The notes under the pieces were generated by a model that did no database searches, was not told the origin of the DNA, and was given only the letters and a program-made list of their open reading frames with translations. Positions 1-8,959 of a DNA stretch of 64,000 nt are shown in pieces. Source of the stretch: Nitrosospira sp. Is2 (lineage in GTDB: Bacteria; Pseudomonadota; Gammaproteobacteria; Burkholderiales; Nitrosomonadaceae); the NCBI RefSeq assembly GCF_033095785.1, contig NZ_CP137134.1, forward strand, positions 1-64,000, read 5' to 3'. The translations under genes were made by a program, and so were the position numbers. Each line of letters starts with the position of its first letter. Position 1 is the first letter of the stretch.

Positions 1-274
1 AAGATTTGGCTTTCGGCTTTACAGGATTGTTGCCGGCAATGCGCGCCTTAAGGTAGCCGTGAACCTCGTTGACATCAAAGCCCTCGCCGGTACTTAACAT
101 TTTTTCCCGTGCTGCTTGAGCTTCACTTACGAAACTGGCACGCGATTCAGCTGCCGTGGCTGCTCTTTCTATCGCTTGGACCATGAAAGCATGGGGCGAC
201 ACTCCCTTTTTCTCAGCTGCGGCAATAGCTCGTTGCTTGAGTTCGTCAGAAAGCTTTAGTGATGTGGTGGCCAT
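1..274 (-). CDS. ribbon-helix-helix (CopG-like) antitoxin-like protein, cut by window edge
   Basis: The reading frame starts at the ATG complementary to 272-274 with an AAGAGG ribosome binding site just upstream, and runs off the left edge after 91 codons without a stop. It begins MATTSLKLSDELKQR, followed by AIAAAEKKGVSPHAFM, which is the beta strand plus two helices of a ribbon-helix-helix DNA-binding fold as in CopG/ParD-type antitoxins. The next part is Ala- and Glu-rich and helical, where such antitoxins bind their toxin. A toxin gene would be expected downstream, to the left of the window, so the toxin-antitoxin role is an inference. The family assignment rests on the N-terminal 40 residues only. 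Confidence 0.7.
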   Translation of the reverse strand, partial: MATTSLKLSDELKQRAIAAAEKKGVSPHAFMVQAIERAATAAESRASFVSEAQAAREKMLSTGEGFDVNEVHGYLKARIAGNNPVKPKAKS

Positions 275-713
275 TGGTTTGCACCTCTTGAATTGATAGT
301 GCCACCAGAGTAACACCTCCGCACCGTGCGATGCAAATCTACAATATCTGTCAGTAATCATTGTTTTTTATGAATGATAAAGGCCGTTATCAATTATAAA
401 TGTGGGAATAAAAACCTTATCCATCTCTGACTTCTTGCTATTTCTTTATCGTCATCTATAAACGAAACGAGGTAGGCGATTCGTTGCCAAACTTTTACTC
501 AAGATTATCCTGAGCAGGCGGACGGCGTGGACCGGGTGACCGAAGGGCCGGCGATAGCGCCAGGGAATCGTGTGTCGCTTCACACGGATGAGTTCGGCGG
601 TTGTCGATCTTGAAGGTTCGCCATGCGGAATGCAGCGCTGCACCGGACCCGGCCGCCTAATTCGGTTTCCGCCACTCGCCGGCTTTTCGTCATGCTGCAG
701 GTGATGCGCGGCC
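275..713. other. intergenic stretch, no supported gene
   Basis: This interval separates the divergent ribbon-helix-helix gene and the AhpD-like gene. It starts AT-rich and becomes GC-rich after about 500. Short open frames on both strands have no ribosome binding site or recognisable protein similarity. Nothing beyond the inverted repeat listed next could be supported. Confidence 0.5.
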
Positions 714-737
714 GGCTGATGAGCTTATTCGTCAGCC
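714..737. promoter_or_regulatory. inverted repeat in the leader of the AhpD-like gene
   Basis: GGCTGATGA (714-722) and TCGTCAGCC (729-737) are complementary with one mismatch across a 6-base loop. The repeat ends 22 bases before the start codon at 760, just ahead of the ribosome binding site. It could be an operator or a leader hairpin. No regulator family can be named from it. Confidence 0.35.
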
Positions 738-759
738 TCATACAAATAAGGAGATTTTC

Positions 760-1212
760 ATGTCAGAAAGAATCAATCTTGGTAAATCCGCTCCAGCGCT
801 TTACCAGGCAATCATGGGCCTTGAGAAGCTGTCGGCTGAGGCCATTGCGTCGGCAAACATTCCGGCCGGCTTTGCACATCTGTTGCGTCTTCGTGCATCC
901 CAACTCAACCAGTGCGCATACTGTGTGAGGATGCATACTCGAGATGCCCTGTCCAGTGGGGAGTCAACCGATCGCATCAGTGTCTTGCCAGCCTGGCGGG
1001 AAAGTGGGTATTTCACCGAAAAGGAACGCTCATCATTGGCATTGGTGGAAGCAATAACACTGATCTCTGACGGGCAAGTGCCAGATGCCATCTATGAGCA
1101 AGCAGCAGCCAATCTGTCAAAGGATGAAATATCGGCTGTCGAGTGGCTTTCAATAGTCATCAATGCCTGGAATCGTATTGCCACTTCCAGCCGTTACCCT
1201 GTCAAGCCGTGA
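760..1212 (+). CDS. AhpD-like carboxymuconolactone decarboxylase family protein
   Basis: This 150-residue protein belongs to the AhpD/carboxymuconolactone decarboxylase superfamily, whose AhpD-type members are small all-helical peroxidase-like enzymes using a Cys pair. The signature C-x-x-C-x-x-x-H is present as Cys52, Cys55 and His59 in the helix QLNQCAYCVRMHTRDAL. The start at 760 has a good AAGGAG site seven bases upstream. It stands alone, with no AhpC-like partner or dihydrolipoyl component next to it, so the reductant and true substrate are unknown. Members of this size often act in peroxide or aldehyde detoxification, but the exact role here is inferred only from the motif. Confidence 0.85.
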   Translation: MSERINLGKSAPALYQAIMGLEKLSAEAIASANIPAGFAHLLRLRASQLNQCAYCVRMHTRDALSSGESTDRISVLPAWRESGYFTEKERSSLALVEAITLISDGQVPDAIYEQAAANLSKDEISAVEWLSIVINAWNRIATSSRYPVKP

Positions 1213-1308
1213 GCATGGCCGGCAGTTCATTCAGCCAAAGCCGCTGCTCGGCTCGGTTTAAGTCAGGCGTCGGGAATGGTAAATTCCACCTAGCAGGAGA
1301 GAAATGTA

Positions 1309-1425
1309 GTGAAACAGTATCGGATCTTGGTGCTAGGTGGTTCCGGGCGCGCGCAGGCTCGCAGCCTTTCGAAGCAGCTAGCTGATGAAGTCACTCGGTC
1401 CGTGCGACATCCAGCAAGAAAGTGA
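1309..1425 (+). pseudogene. possible remnant of an NAD(P)-binding protein
   Basis: A GTG at 1309 preceded by AGGAGA starts a 38-codon frame beginning VKQYRILVLGGSGRA, which looks like the first beta strand and glycine-rich turn of a Rossmann fold as in saccharopine-dehydrogenase-like proteins. The frame stops at 1425, and no continuation of the domain could be recognised in the rest of the interval to 1705. It may be the 5' end of a decayed gene or a chance similarity. The remaining 280 bases up to the cytochrome P460 gene hold nothing I can support. Confidence 0.3.
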
Positions 1426-1705
1426 CACAGAAGGCTGGAGGAAAGGTTGAGCGGATTCATGCGGACCTTCCAAGGACGAAGGAATGACAAGTGCCTTTGA
1501 AGGGATGATCGCGTTTTTGATGGCGCCCGCCGAAGGCCCTGTGTGGAACTCCGGCTCAAGCTTGGTCTGTGGCCTGGATATTGGAGGCTGGTGGCGGCTG
1601 GAGAGGGAAAGGCGCAAATCGGCGGGGGAACCCTGCGCACCATGAAATGAAGAAAAAATAGCAACAACTGCAAATAATCAAAATCCTGACGATGAGAAAT
1701 ATACG

Positions 1706-2266
1706 ATGAACTATTTCCTGGCTGTATTCTTGGGCTTGACCGGCGTTCTGTTCACCCATCAATCTCAGGCAAGTGATCTTGCGACCAAAACCTATGCAAC
1801 TTACGTCAATAAAACCGGGGAAATTAGTCTGCCCGCAAACTACAGACACCATTGGAGTCATTTGGGCTCATGGGCGGTTAATGATGCCAAGGCGCCGGGC
1901 TACGGTTTCCACGATGTTTACACCCAGCCGGAGGTAGTCAAGGCATTCCTTGAAACCGGCCAGTTTCCCGATGGCGCAGTTTTAATCAAGGAAGTCCGCA
2001 AGATGAACTCACGGACGTTGACCACTGGACCGGCGGTATGGGCAGGCGATATATCCGTATGGTTTGTGATGATCAAGGATACAAAAGGTCGTTTTAAAGG
2101 CAATGCCAACTGGGGGGAAGGTTGGGGATGGGCGCTGTTTGAAGCCGAAAACCGAAAAATTAATACATCCAAAGGTTACCTGGAAAGCTGTCTCCCCTGC
2201 CATGTGCCGGCAAAACACACCGGTTGGGTATATATCGAAGGCTACCCCACCCTCAAACCAGAATAA
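1706..2266 (+). CDS. cytochrome P460 family c-type haem protein
   Basis: This 186-residue protein starts with a signal peptide (cleavage likely after QSQA, near residue 22) and carries a single c-type haem site C-L-P-C-H at residues 162-166, close to the C-terminus as in the cytochrome P460 family. The central region (GSWAVND, GFHDVYTQPE, FPDGAVLIKEVRK) matches that family. In ammonia-oxidising bacteria cytochrome P460 oxidises hydroxylamine in the periplasm, using a haem cross-linked to a lysine. Lys79 or Lys97 are candidate cross-link residues here, but I cannot align them with certainty; without the cross-link the protein would be closer to cytochrome c'-beta. The ribosome binding site before 1706 is weak. 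It stands apart from electron-transfer genes. Confidence 0.88.
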   Translation: MNYFLAVFLGLTGVLFTHQSQASDLATKTYATYVNKTGEISLPANYRHHWSHLGSWAVNDAKAPGYGFHDVYTQPEVVKAFLETGQFPDGAVLIKEVRKMNSRTLTTGPAVWAGDISVWFVMIKDTKGRFKGNANWGEGWGWALFEAENRKINTSKGYLESCLPCHVPAKHTGWVYIEGYPTLKPE

Positions 2267-2557
2267 ACACTGGAGAACCATTTTGGACAAAAATAATAGC
2301 GAGCAGCAACTCTGGATTATCAACATGAAGGTAGCGAAAACTGGCGGCTGTGGTGCCTTATCTTGCCGAGCGAGCCTGGGGCCTGGTGCGGGAGGATTAC
2401 GCCCGGTGAAACGGGGCGCAGGATGGGCGATGAACTGGGCGTTCACCTGTCCATGCTTTTCCGAAGAGTATGCCTTCTGATCCGCGATTAAAATAGCGGT
2501 GAAGGCATCCTGCGGTGGATTTGTATCGTTTAATTTACACCAACGAAGGAGAACACC

Positions 2558-2974
2558 ATGTTTACTAGATTTCTCTGCGGAGTTGCCCTCGCAGTTCTCT
2601 CGGTGAGTGCAACATCTGCCGATAACTTGCCTGCTGATAAGTCCAAGGTAACGGTCGTCTTTGATCACGTTCTTCCGAATGTGCCCGGCAAGAGCCTGAA
2701 AGGCGTGCTCGTCGAATATCAGCCGGGTGGCTCATCGCCAGCACATACCCATCCAAAGTCGGCTTTCATCTACGCAACGGTCCTGGAGGGGGAAATTCGC
2801 AGCAAAGTCAATGACGGTCCGGAAAAGGTGTATCGCGCCGGCGAGAACTTCGCCGAACTACCCGGCGATCGTCATGGCGTCAGCGCAAATAACAGCAAGA
2901 CCCAACCTGCACGCCTGCTGGCCGTCTTTGTCGTCGATACCAACGAAAAAAATATCGTCACGAACGATAAGTAG
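2558..2974 (+). CDS. periplasmic cupin-domain protein
   Basis: A 138-residue protein with an N-terminal signal peptide (cleavage likely after ATSA, near residue 21) and one cupin domain. Metal ligands of the first cupin motif are visible as His63 and His65 in SSPAHTHPKSAF followed by LEGEI, and of the second as His106 in LPGDRHGVSANN. The start has a strong GAAGGAG site. Single-domain exported cupins of this kind often have no known substrate. It lies 291 bases after the cytochrome P460 gene on the same strand, with its own ribosome binding site. A shared function is possible but not shown. Confidence 0.8.
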   Translation: MFTRFLCGVALAVLSVSATSADNLPADKSKVTVVFDHVLPNVPGKSLKGVLVEYQPGGSSPAHTHPKSAFIYATVLEGEIRSKVNDGPEKVYRAGENFAELPGDRHGVSANNSKTQPARLLAVFVVDTNEKNIVTNDK

Positions 2975-3067
2975 TGAAAGAACGGAGTCTTGCGATCACG
3001 CACCCAGCCCTAAAGAATAAGGCTGGATTGTGGGAGGGAATAAAGGGGTTAAACCGGTCAAACACCG

Positions 3068-3100
3068 ATAACGTCAACCAATAACGTCAAGAATACGTCA
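3068..3100. repeat. short direct repeats of ATAACGTCAA
   Basis: ATAACGTCAA occurs at 3068-3077 and 3081-3090, and a shortened ATACGTCA follows at 3093-3100, giving a period of about 13 bases. It could be a cluster of protein-binding sites, but no gene starts within 600 bases downstream on the plus strand. Confidence 0.4.
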
Positions 3101-3281
3101 GCTGTCGGATCGGATTTCACGGTTCGGCATCTCACCTGCCTGTCCCGGAAACTGAGAAGAGGAAATCTCATGAGCGCGCTAAAGTGAAGCTCCGGATCAT
3201 CGCGTCCACATGATATCCGTCTCTCGGGACTAGTTCAGAAACCTCTAAATAAGTTCGATGTAGAGGGTACTTTAGTGTATT

Positions 3282-3414
3282 AGTTTGGATTTGATCTGAC
3301 AAACAATGTCAGATTCGAACTGCCGCCAAGTACTAGGAAGCGGCCCTCAGGTGCTGGAAACAATAAGCCACAGGGCGCTCTGCCCCTTTGTGGCTCGGCA
3401 TCAAACTCTGCTTA
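3282..3414. repeat. duplicated 133-bp block, copy 1
   Basis: This block matches 4990-5123 with scattered substitutions (both begin AGTTTGGATTTGATC and end near GGCTCGGCATCAAA). The two copies flank the frameshifted HAF gene at 3726-4696. In copy 2 the block abuts the stop codon of a HAF C-terminal remnant, so it probably was the 3' flank of an ancestral HAF gene. Confidence 0.7.
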
Positions 3415-3725
3415 GGCATTATCAGGACAAGGCTAATCAGCAAATTTTCGATAACTCCCGTATCGTTATGAATCTGCTGATCACCCCTGCGGCGGGGCCA
3501 AAAAGTCCAAATTCCGCAACTAAATTGGAAGTAATGGTTTTGAAGGCCGATGACCATTGCCCAGGAGGCAGATTGCCGAGCCGGAACTTCTCGTAAGTGG
3601 GTGTGAAGCTCAGCGCCTTCTTGTGCGCTAATTTAAATAGCGTGCAATTCGTTCGAGCAAAGACACATGGGATGACAAAGAAGCCATCGAGGTACATCTG
3701 CCCTTATGCTTGGGGTGGTAAATTC

Positions 3726-4696
3726 TTATGCAGTTGCTCGCCCGCACGCTAAAAAGCCGATGAAGCCAAGGCCTACCAACAGCATTGCATACATCTCGGG
3801 TTCTGGAACTGCTCCCACCGCAGCCAATTGCCCATGGTCATTGATGGCAGTAGCGTTGCTAAAGTAAGCAAAACCGGTCGGTGGGTTCATTACGGAGGTA
3901 AGATCGGTCATACCTACGCCATCAGGGCCGGTGATGAAGGCGTGGAGATGCCCGTTGTCAGTCTGGGAGTCCCCTACCACCTGTCCTGCCTCGTTGATCC
4001 CGTAAGCCGAGCTAAAGTCCCCACCGAGTGTGCCTAGATCGGTCACGCCTACGCCATCAGGGCCCGTGATGAAGGCATGGAACGGCCCGCTGGCAGTAGT
4101 ACCCACCACCCGACCCGCGTCGTTGATCCCGGAAGCTCGGCTGTGGCCAAGGTCGGTCATGCCTACGCCATCAGGGCCGGTGATGAAGGCGTGGAGTTCC
4201 CATTTTTCAGTCCAGGATTCCCCCACCACCTGCCCCGCGTCGTTGATCCCGTAAGCCCAGCTATAGTCGGTACCGAGTGTGCCGAGACCGGTCATGCCTT
4301 CGCCATCAGGGCCGGTGGTGAAGGCATGGGTTGGCCCGTAGTCAGTAGCGGAGTACCCCACCACCTGCCCCGCGTCGTTAATCCCGGAAGCCTGGCTATA
4401 GTCTCCACCGAGTGTACCGAGATCGGTCATGCCTTCGCCATCAGAACCCGTGATGAACGCATGATACCCCCCTCCCCCTTTGCCAGTCCAGAAAGACCCT
4501 ACCACCCGCCCCATGTCGTTGATCCCGTAACGGTACCTATCGACTCCACCAGGAGTGTGCCAAGGTCGGTTGCTTCCTTGCTGTTAAGGTCAACGAATAA
4601 AGCACGCTCCTGGGCGAGGGCGGAAGATGCGAACCCAATAGTTAGGACTGCGGCCAGGATCGAGCTTTGAATTTTAGGGCTATGGGTAATTTTCAT
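3726..4696 (-). pseudogene. HAF-repeat PEP-CTERM protein, frameshifted (locus A)
   Basis: The start at 4696 has a GAGGAAAA site and a signal peptide ending SSALAQ. After ERALFVDLNSKEATDLGTL the frame is lost: the sequence here reads CTCCACC-AG-GAGTGTGCC on the plus strand where sister genes read CTCCACCGAGTGTGCC, a 2-base insertion at about 4551-4552. Removing it gives a continuous 322-residue protein with five HAF units and a PEPEMY sorting motif followed by a hydrophobic stretch and the tail CGRATA. It belongs to the same subfamily as the loci at 49.6-54.7 kb but lies 46 kb away, with one unit fewer. The downstream part alone has no signal peptide, so the gene is silent unless the frame is restored. 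Confidence 0.85.
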
Positions 4697-4989
4697 GATT
4701 TTTTCCTCGGTTAGAGAGGGTTTTTAGAGATTCGGCGCTTTTCTCATTTGATGAAGCGTGCGTACAACGCGGTCCCCTGCGTCAAAGATACCTGCCCGGC
4801 TACCATTTCTCACAATCCAGCTTAGATCAATCAAGGGAAAAGTATAGGAGCCGAGCGGCCTAGCCAGCGGAGGAATCTACTCCCGGTTTCACAAACACAG
4901 CAGTAGCGATGGACTGTTTTATATCGAAAGCAGTAACTTGAATCTGACAGCCAGGGCCGGATCAAATCTCGACTACGACACTTTGTATG

Positions 4990-5123
4990 AGTTTGGATTT
5001 GATCGGACAAACAATGTCATATTCGAACTGCCGCCAAGTGCCGGGAAGCGGCCCTCAGGCGTTCGAAACAATAAGCCGCGAGGACGCCCCTGCCCCCTGT
5101 GGCTCGGCATCAAAGACTGCTTA
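4990..5123. repeat. duplicated 134-bp block, copy 2
   Basis: Second copy of the block at 3282-3414. It lies about 290 bases beyond the start codon of the HAF gene at 4696 and ends at the TAA of the PEP-CTERM remnant at 5121. The pair brackets locus A as direct repeats, which would allow deletion or duplication of the gene by recombination. Confidence 0.7.
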
Positions 5124-5185
5124 AGCAGTCTTGCGGCCGCGCGCGATAAAGCCCAGCAGACCCAGACCCGGCGGGCAGAGTTTCG
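5121..5185 (-). pseudogene. remnant of a HAF protein C-terminus
   Basis: Read on the minus strand this gives GLGLLGFIARGRKTA followed by TAA, matching the hydrophobic helix and basic tail at the end of the HAF/PEP-CTERM genes in this window. Upstream of it (to about 5480) no HAF unit or PEP motif can be followed in any frame. The rest of 4697-5483 holds no supported gene. Confidence 0.6.
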
Positions 5186-5483
5186 GCCAGACAATTGAAG
5201 TGGATGGGAAGAACCTGACTGGACGCGTTGGACTGGCCCGGTTTGATGACCGTACCGCAGTCATTTCCTGGACTACAGCGCCAGACCTGGTCACGATGAA
5301 ATCCACCTGGTTGCGTCCTTCTTTCAGCACTGCAGCAGGACATCGAACACCTTTCCCATCAGTTTCAATGTTTCCAGGTCTACATTCCTAGCGACTGGAC
5401 TTGGCCTTTGGCCTTCGAGTCAGCAATATCCTTGGAGCGGCTATGACCGCCCAGCCTCCTAGCGCAACGCTCACAGTATGGAG

Positions 5484-6176
5484 CTAGGGTAATGCATCCG
5501 AAGGCCTCTGGATCTCCTTCGCACCACCATATTCCATAGCCTTCACGACCTCGTCCGTCGACAGCACCGCATGTGCGAGAAACGCGAAGTTGATGAGCGC
5601 CGCCGTGTAGCCGTAGCCCCACTCAGGATGTCGCGGCGCCGCCGTGGCGTCTTTTGCGACGGCTACTTCGAAGCCCTGCTCGAGCAAATCGCGGAGGTGA
5701 GATTCGACGCACATGTTCGCCAGCATCCCGCCGAGAATGACTTTGCCCATACGGCGCTTGCGCAGTTGCAGGACGAGATCGTTGGTCTGTGGACTAAAGA
5801 CCCTATGGGGACTGACAACTACAGTCTTGTCGTCCTCGATGTAAGGCTTGAATCGCTCGAGCCAGTCGGCGCCCGACCCGGAGAAGCCGTCGAGACTTAA
5901 TCTTCCATTGCGAGCGAACATCTTGGTCTCAGCCTCATCAGCTTCAAGCGGGCCGTTGAACTTCCATCCACTATCGCTGGGAAAGAAGTAATGTGGCGAA
6001 ATGAAGACTTCGTATCCATTCTCTTTCGCCGCCTTGAAGATGCGCTCCATATTCTCGACGGTCTTGTTCTCCGTGACGCTTTCGCCGACGAACCTCCAGG
6101 CGAGCCCTTTATCGTTCAGCACCTCATTTTGCGGGTCGACAAAAACCACGGCGGTGTCATTCCTATCAATGTTCAT
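5484..6176 (-). CDS. isochorismatase-family cysteine hydrolase
   Basis: The start at 6176 (MNIDRNDTAV) is chosen over upstream codons because a strong AGGAGG site lies directly before it; this gives 230 residues. The family hydrolyses amide or vinyl-ether bonds with an Asp-Lys-Cys triad. Asp14 in VVFVDPQN and Cys156 in LANMCVESH are visible. The lysine position is less clear: the segment SPHRVFSPQTNDL suggests Arg125 may stand where Lys is usual. The protein is cytosolic. It is followed on the same strand by nothing close (5483 and below is intergenic) and preceded by two short-chain dehydrogenases in the same direction, so the three could form a catabolic group. Substrate unknown. Confidence 0.85.
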   Translation of the reverse strand: MNIDRNDTAVVFVDPQNEVLNDKGLAWRFVGESVTENKTVENMERIFKAAKENGYEVFISPHYFFPSDSGWKFNGPLEADEAETKMFARNGRLSLDGFSGSGADWLERFKPYIEDDKTVVVSPHRVFSPQTNDLVLQLRKRRMGKVILGGMLANMCVESHLRDLLEQGFEVAVAKDATAAPRHPEWGYGYTAALINFAFLAHAVLSTDEVVKAMEYGGAKEIQRPSDALP

Positions 6177-6395
6177 GGTTACCTCCTTTTTTTGGCGGTC
6201 GAGCGTGCGATTGGGGCAGCATTGCGCCACGGCCCGGCCCCCGGAACCGCTGAAAAAACCGAAAAAGCTGTGAGAAGAGCTCCATTCACTTAGTCTGCAC
6301 CTTGATCCCATGCGGCCTGAGTTCCTGCTGCAACCGCAAACGGCGAAAGAACTAGCAGTGGAAAATCCGCGACGAACTCGTCCGCGCCGCGCTGA

Positions 6396-7289
6396 TCACA
6401 ACTTGACTGAAAGTAGATCACTCATCCCAACGCGGTGTAGCATCTCGGCGCGTACACGGTCTAGCATTGGATTGACAACCATAGAACCATCGTTGGTAAA
6501 GTCCACCCCTACACGAAACGGACGTTTTCCCCGTGGGGCGTTGATAATATCGACCATCGCATCGGCAACTTTAGACACATCGGCATCCTCAGGTACGATC
6601 GAAGCAAACGCCTTCTGCACCTGCTCGCCGAAGCCCCCGAACGGCCCATTTTCGTAGGCGGCAACCGTATCTTTGTCGTCTGGAGAGGAGGCATGGGCGA
6701 AGTGATTGGTCCCCTTCGTGAAGGCTCCCGGAACGACGATGCTTGTTTCAATGCCCCATCGAGTGAGTTCCTTGGCATAGGCCACTGCAAGCGCATCCAT
6801 ACCAGCCTTCGCGGCAAAGTATGCTCCAAGATATGGAGGTGTGCCGCCCGCCGCGCTGCTGCTCGAATTCCAGATCACTAGCCCACTCTTCTGGGCGCGC
6901 ATGATCGGAAGGACCGCTCGGTTGACTCGCTGAGTACTCACGACGTTGATGTCGTACTCGCTCGCGATTTGCTCCGGCGTGTAAGCCTCCAGAGGACCAA
7001 AGGTCATGTGTCCGGCGTTGTGGATCACCACGTCAAGACGTCCGGCTTGCCTGAGCAATTCGGCTACCGCGGCCTTTGCCGAGTTCTCCGAACTCACGTC
7101 TAGCTCCAGCGCACGAACGTCGACCTTGTTATCCTTTGCGAACTGCTCGTACTCCTTTACGACCGGAGCGTTGCGGCCAGTTGCTTCTCGCAAACTGGCA
7201 AAGACGGTATGGCCCGCCTTGGTCAGCGCCATGGCCGCCAGCTTTCCAAACCCACTGGATGCGCCGGTGATCAGAATAACTTGCTTCAT
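6396..7289 (-). CDS. short-chain dehydrogenase/reductase
   Basis: Start set at 7289 (MKQVILITG), preceded by AGGAGACGAGG, giving 297 residues. The cofactor motif TGASSGFG is at residues 8-15, the N-A-G motif at 91-93, the catalytic Ser in NSSSSAAGG (141-149), and Tyr157 with Lys161 in AYFAAKAG. The C-terminal 60 residues beyond the core are typical of the longer classical SDRs acting on hydrophobic or carbonyl substrates. It lies 59 bases downstream of the next SDR gene on the same strand, so the two are probably cotranscribed. The substrate cannot be deduced. Confidence 0.87.
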   Translation of the reverse strand: MKQVILITGASSGFGKLAAMALTKAGHTVFASLREATGRNAPVVKEYEQFAKDNKVDVRALELDVSSENSAKAAVAELLRQAGRLDVVIHNAGHMTFGPLEAYTPEQIASEYDINVVSTQRVNRAVLPIMRAQKSGLVIWNSSSSAAGGTPPYLGAYFAAKAGMDALAVAYAKELTRWGIETSIVVPGAFTKGTNHFAHASSPDDKDTVAAYENGPFGGFGEQVQKAFASIVPEDADVSKVADAMVDIINAPRGKRPFRVGVDFTNDGSMVVNPMLDRVRAEMLHRVGMSDLLSVKL

Positions 7290-7348
7290 GATAATCCTCG
7301 TCTCCTGTAGATTCACGTTGCCGCTGAAAAATTGGAATTGACGCAGAT

Positions 7349-8077
7349 CTATGCAAATCCGCCGTTAACCCGGAGGATCTGCCCGTTGACCCAGCTGCCA
7401 TCCTTACCGGCCAGGAAAGCGACGACCCCCGCAATCTCATCGGGCTCGCCGATGCGTCCCAGCGGCGTGGATTTTCCCATCGCCGCGATTTGCTCTTGGG
7501 TCTTGCCCTGTGTGAAAAGCTCCGTAGCGACGGGACCAGGTGCGACGGCGTTGACCGTGATCCTGCGTCCACCCAACTCATTCGCAAGGACTCGTGTTAG
7601 GCCTTCCACCCCACACTTCGAGGCAATGTATGCCCCATAACCGGGAAAATTTTTCGCGACAACACTGCTTGAAAACAAGACGATGCGGCCACCGTCGACA
7701 ACGTGATGGGCGGCCTCACTCAGGACCAGATAGCTACCGCGAAGATTCGTCGCGATTACCTTGTCAAATGCATCGATATGCTCTGTCGCTATCGGAGCCA
7801 GCGGCATGATGCCGGCGCAGTTAACAACAATGACGATTTCGCCGAACTTGGTCTTCGCCTGTTCGAAGAGCTGATTAACCTCGTCCGCCTTCGAAATATC
7901 CGCGCGTACGGAGTCAGCCTTTCCGCCGCTGTCAATGATGGTTTTCACCACAGCGTCGGCTTTTGCGGCGTTCCCCGAATAGTGCACAACAACGGAAAAT
8001 CCGTCCTTTGCCAGCCGTTCTGCAACTCCCTGCCCGATGCCTCCGGACGCGCCCGTTACGATTGCGGTTCCTGTCAT
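7349..8077 (-). CDS. short-chain dehydrogenase/reductase (FabG-like)
   Basis: A 242-residue classical SDR: TGASGGIG at 8-15, NCAG at 86-89, Ser137, Tyr150 and Lys154 in AYIASKCG, and the C-terminal VNGQILRVNGGFA typical of FabG and glucose-1-dehydrogenase-like members. The start has a CAGGAG site. It is the first gene of the minus-strand group SDR-SDR-hydrolase. A short inverted repeat CCCTA-N5-TAGGG lies at 8121-8135 in its leader. The actual substrate is unknown; many of these act as general aldehyde or quinone reductases. Confidence 0.87.
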   Translation of the reverse strand: MTGTAIVTGASGGIGQGVAERLAKDGFSVVVHYSGNAAKADAVVKTIIDSGGKADSVRADISKADEVNQLFEQAKTKFGEIVIVVNCAGIMPLAPIATEHIDAFDKVIATNLRGSYLVLSEAAHHVVDGGRIVLFSSSVVAKNFPGYGAYIASKCGVEGLTRVLANELGGRRITVNAVAPGPVATELFTQGKTQEQIAAMGKSTPLGRIGEPDEIAGVVAFLAGKDGSWVNGQILRVNGGFA

Positions 8078-8228
8078 TTCAAACTCCTGGCTATTTTAAT
8101 TTGCATATTGATTTTCTAATCCCTAAATCATAGGGGTAGCGTGCACATAGCTGCAAAATCCGCCCACGTAATTTTCAATCCCGAAAACCGACCTACTGGT
8201 TAAATATACTTACGCTGCCAACACAAAA

Positions 8229-8515
8229 TCAGCTTCGAGTGGGCCGGAGATCTCTCATGCCGACGCCGTTGGGTCCAGTAATAAAGCATGATAATTACCG
8301 GCGGGGGTGTAGGAGTATCCCGCTACTTGCCCCGAATCATTGATAGCAGAGCCGAAACCAAAATCCAAAGTACCGAGACTTGTCACCTGCCGGGTGTTGA
8401 GGTCAACAAGATCCGATTGTTGGGCAGCGGCAGGAAATACAAAACCGAAACCGGCACTTACTGCTGCGGCGAAGATAAGGCTGGGGATTTTAAAGGTATG
8501 GGCATTTTTCATCAT
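8229..8515 (-). pseudogene. truncated HAF-repeat gene stub (locus B)
   Basis: Starts at 8515 (MMKNAHTFKIPS) after GAGGAATTC, with a signal peptide ending FPAAAQ, then DLVDLNTRQVTSLGTL and one GSAINDSGQVAGYS unit. At the HAF motif the frame is broken: plus strand 8281-8287 reads ATAAAGC where sisters read ATAAAAGC or ATGAAAGC, a 1-base deletion, and the native frame stops at 8255. Correcting it gives HAFITGPNGVGMRDL and then a stop at 8229, so the gene had already lost five units and its PEP-CTERM tail. The start site and signal peptide look intact, so a short exported peptide of about 86 residues could still be made. Confidence 0.8.
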
Positions 8516-8903
8516 GAATTCCTCTTTTTTCAACAAAAGGATGGAATGCCAAGCTACTTGAAAACAATATCTTGCTCTAAAGATAGATAAGAGATTGAAA
8601 GTTATCAAGGCCGGGATGGGCGTCAATCCGGTTATTGATCTGCCTGATAAGTTGGTTCTTAAGCAAGCGCTCGGCGTCAATAATTCATGTCAAGTCATCC
8701 CGATCGCAATCATCCCGACGACGGGTATGCGGGGGGACGAGCCACGGAAACAAACTTCCCGAAGCCGGACCATTCTCGAACACGGTATTGCTAATTTAAG
8801 CTTGTGCACCTGATTGCTGTAAAGCGGAGGGCAATTCTGCCCGGCTCGCAAATTATCAGACCCGCCCCTCTTGTAATGGGAATATCCGGGGCGTAGAATG
8901 AAA

Positions 8904-8923
8904 AGTAGACTAATCGGTCTACT
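8904..8923. promoter_or_regulatory. palindromic operator of the TetR-family gene
   Basis: AGTAGAC (8904-8910), six bases TAATCG, then GTCTACT (8917-8923) form a perfect 7-bp inverted repeat about 36 bases before the TetR start codon. TAGAC-N6-GTCTA resembles operators reported for NemR-like TetR regulators. Autoregulation is inferred from position and symmetry. Confidence 0.65.
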
Positions 8924-8959
8924 ATTCAAAAATGGGTTTGCAGATTGCAAGGGAATGAA

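Larger units (their letters stand above)
2975..3725. other. long intergenic stretch with repeats
   Basis: No gene is supported here. It holds a weak hairpin just after the cupin gene (CCAGCC at 3004-3009 with GGCTGG at 3021-3026), a short direct repeat (3068-3100), and one copy of a 133-bp duplicated block (3282-3414). The last 90 bases (about 3640-3725) are a conserved 3' flank also found after the HAF genes ending at 49607, 52284 and 53618. A segment near 3489-3520 recurs near 50796-50827. Confidence 0.6.
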
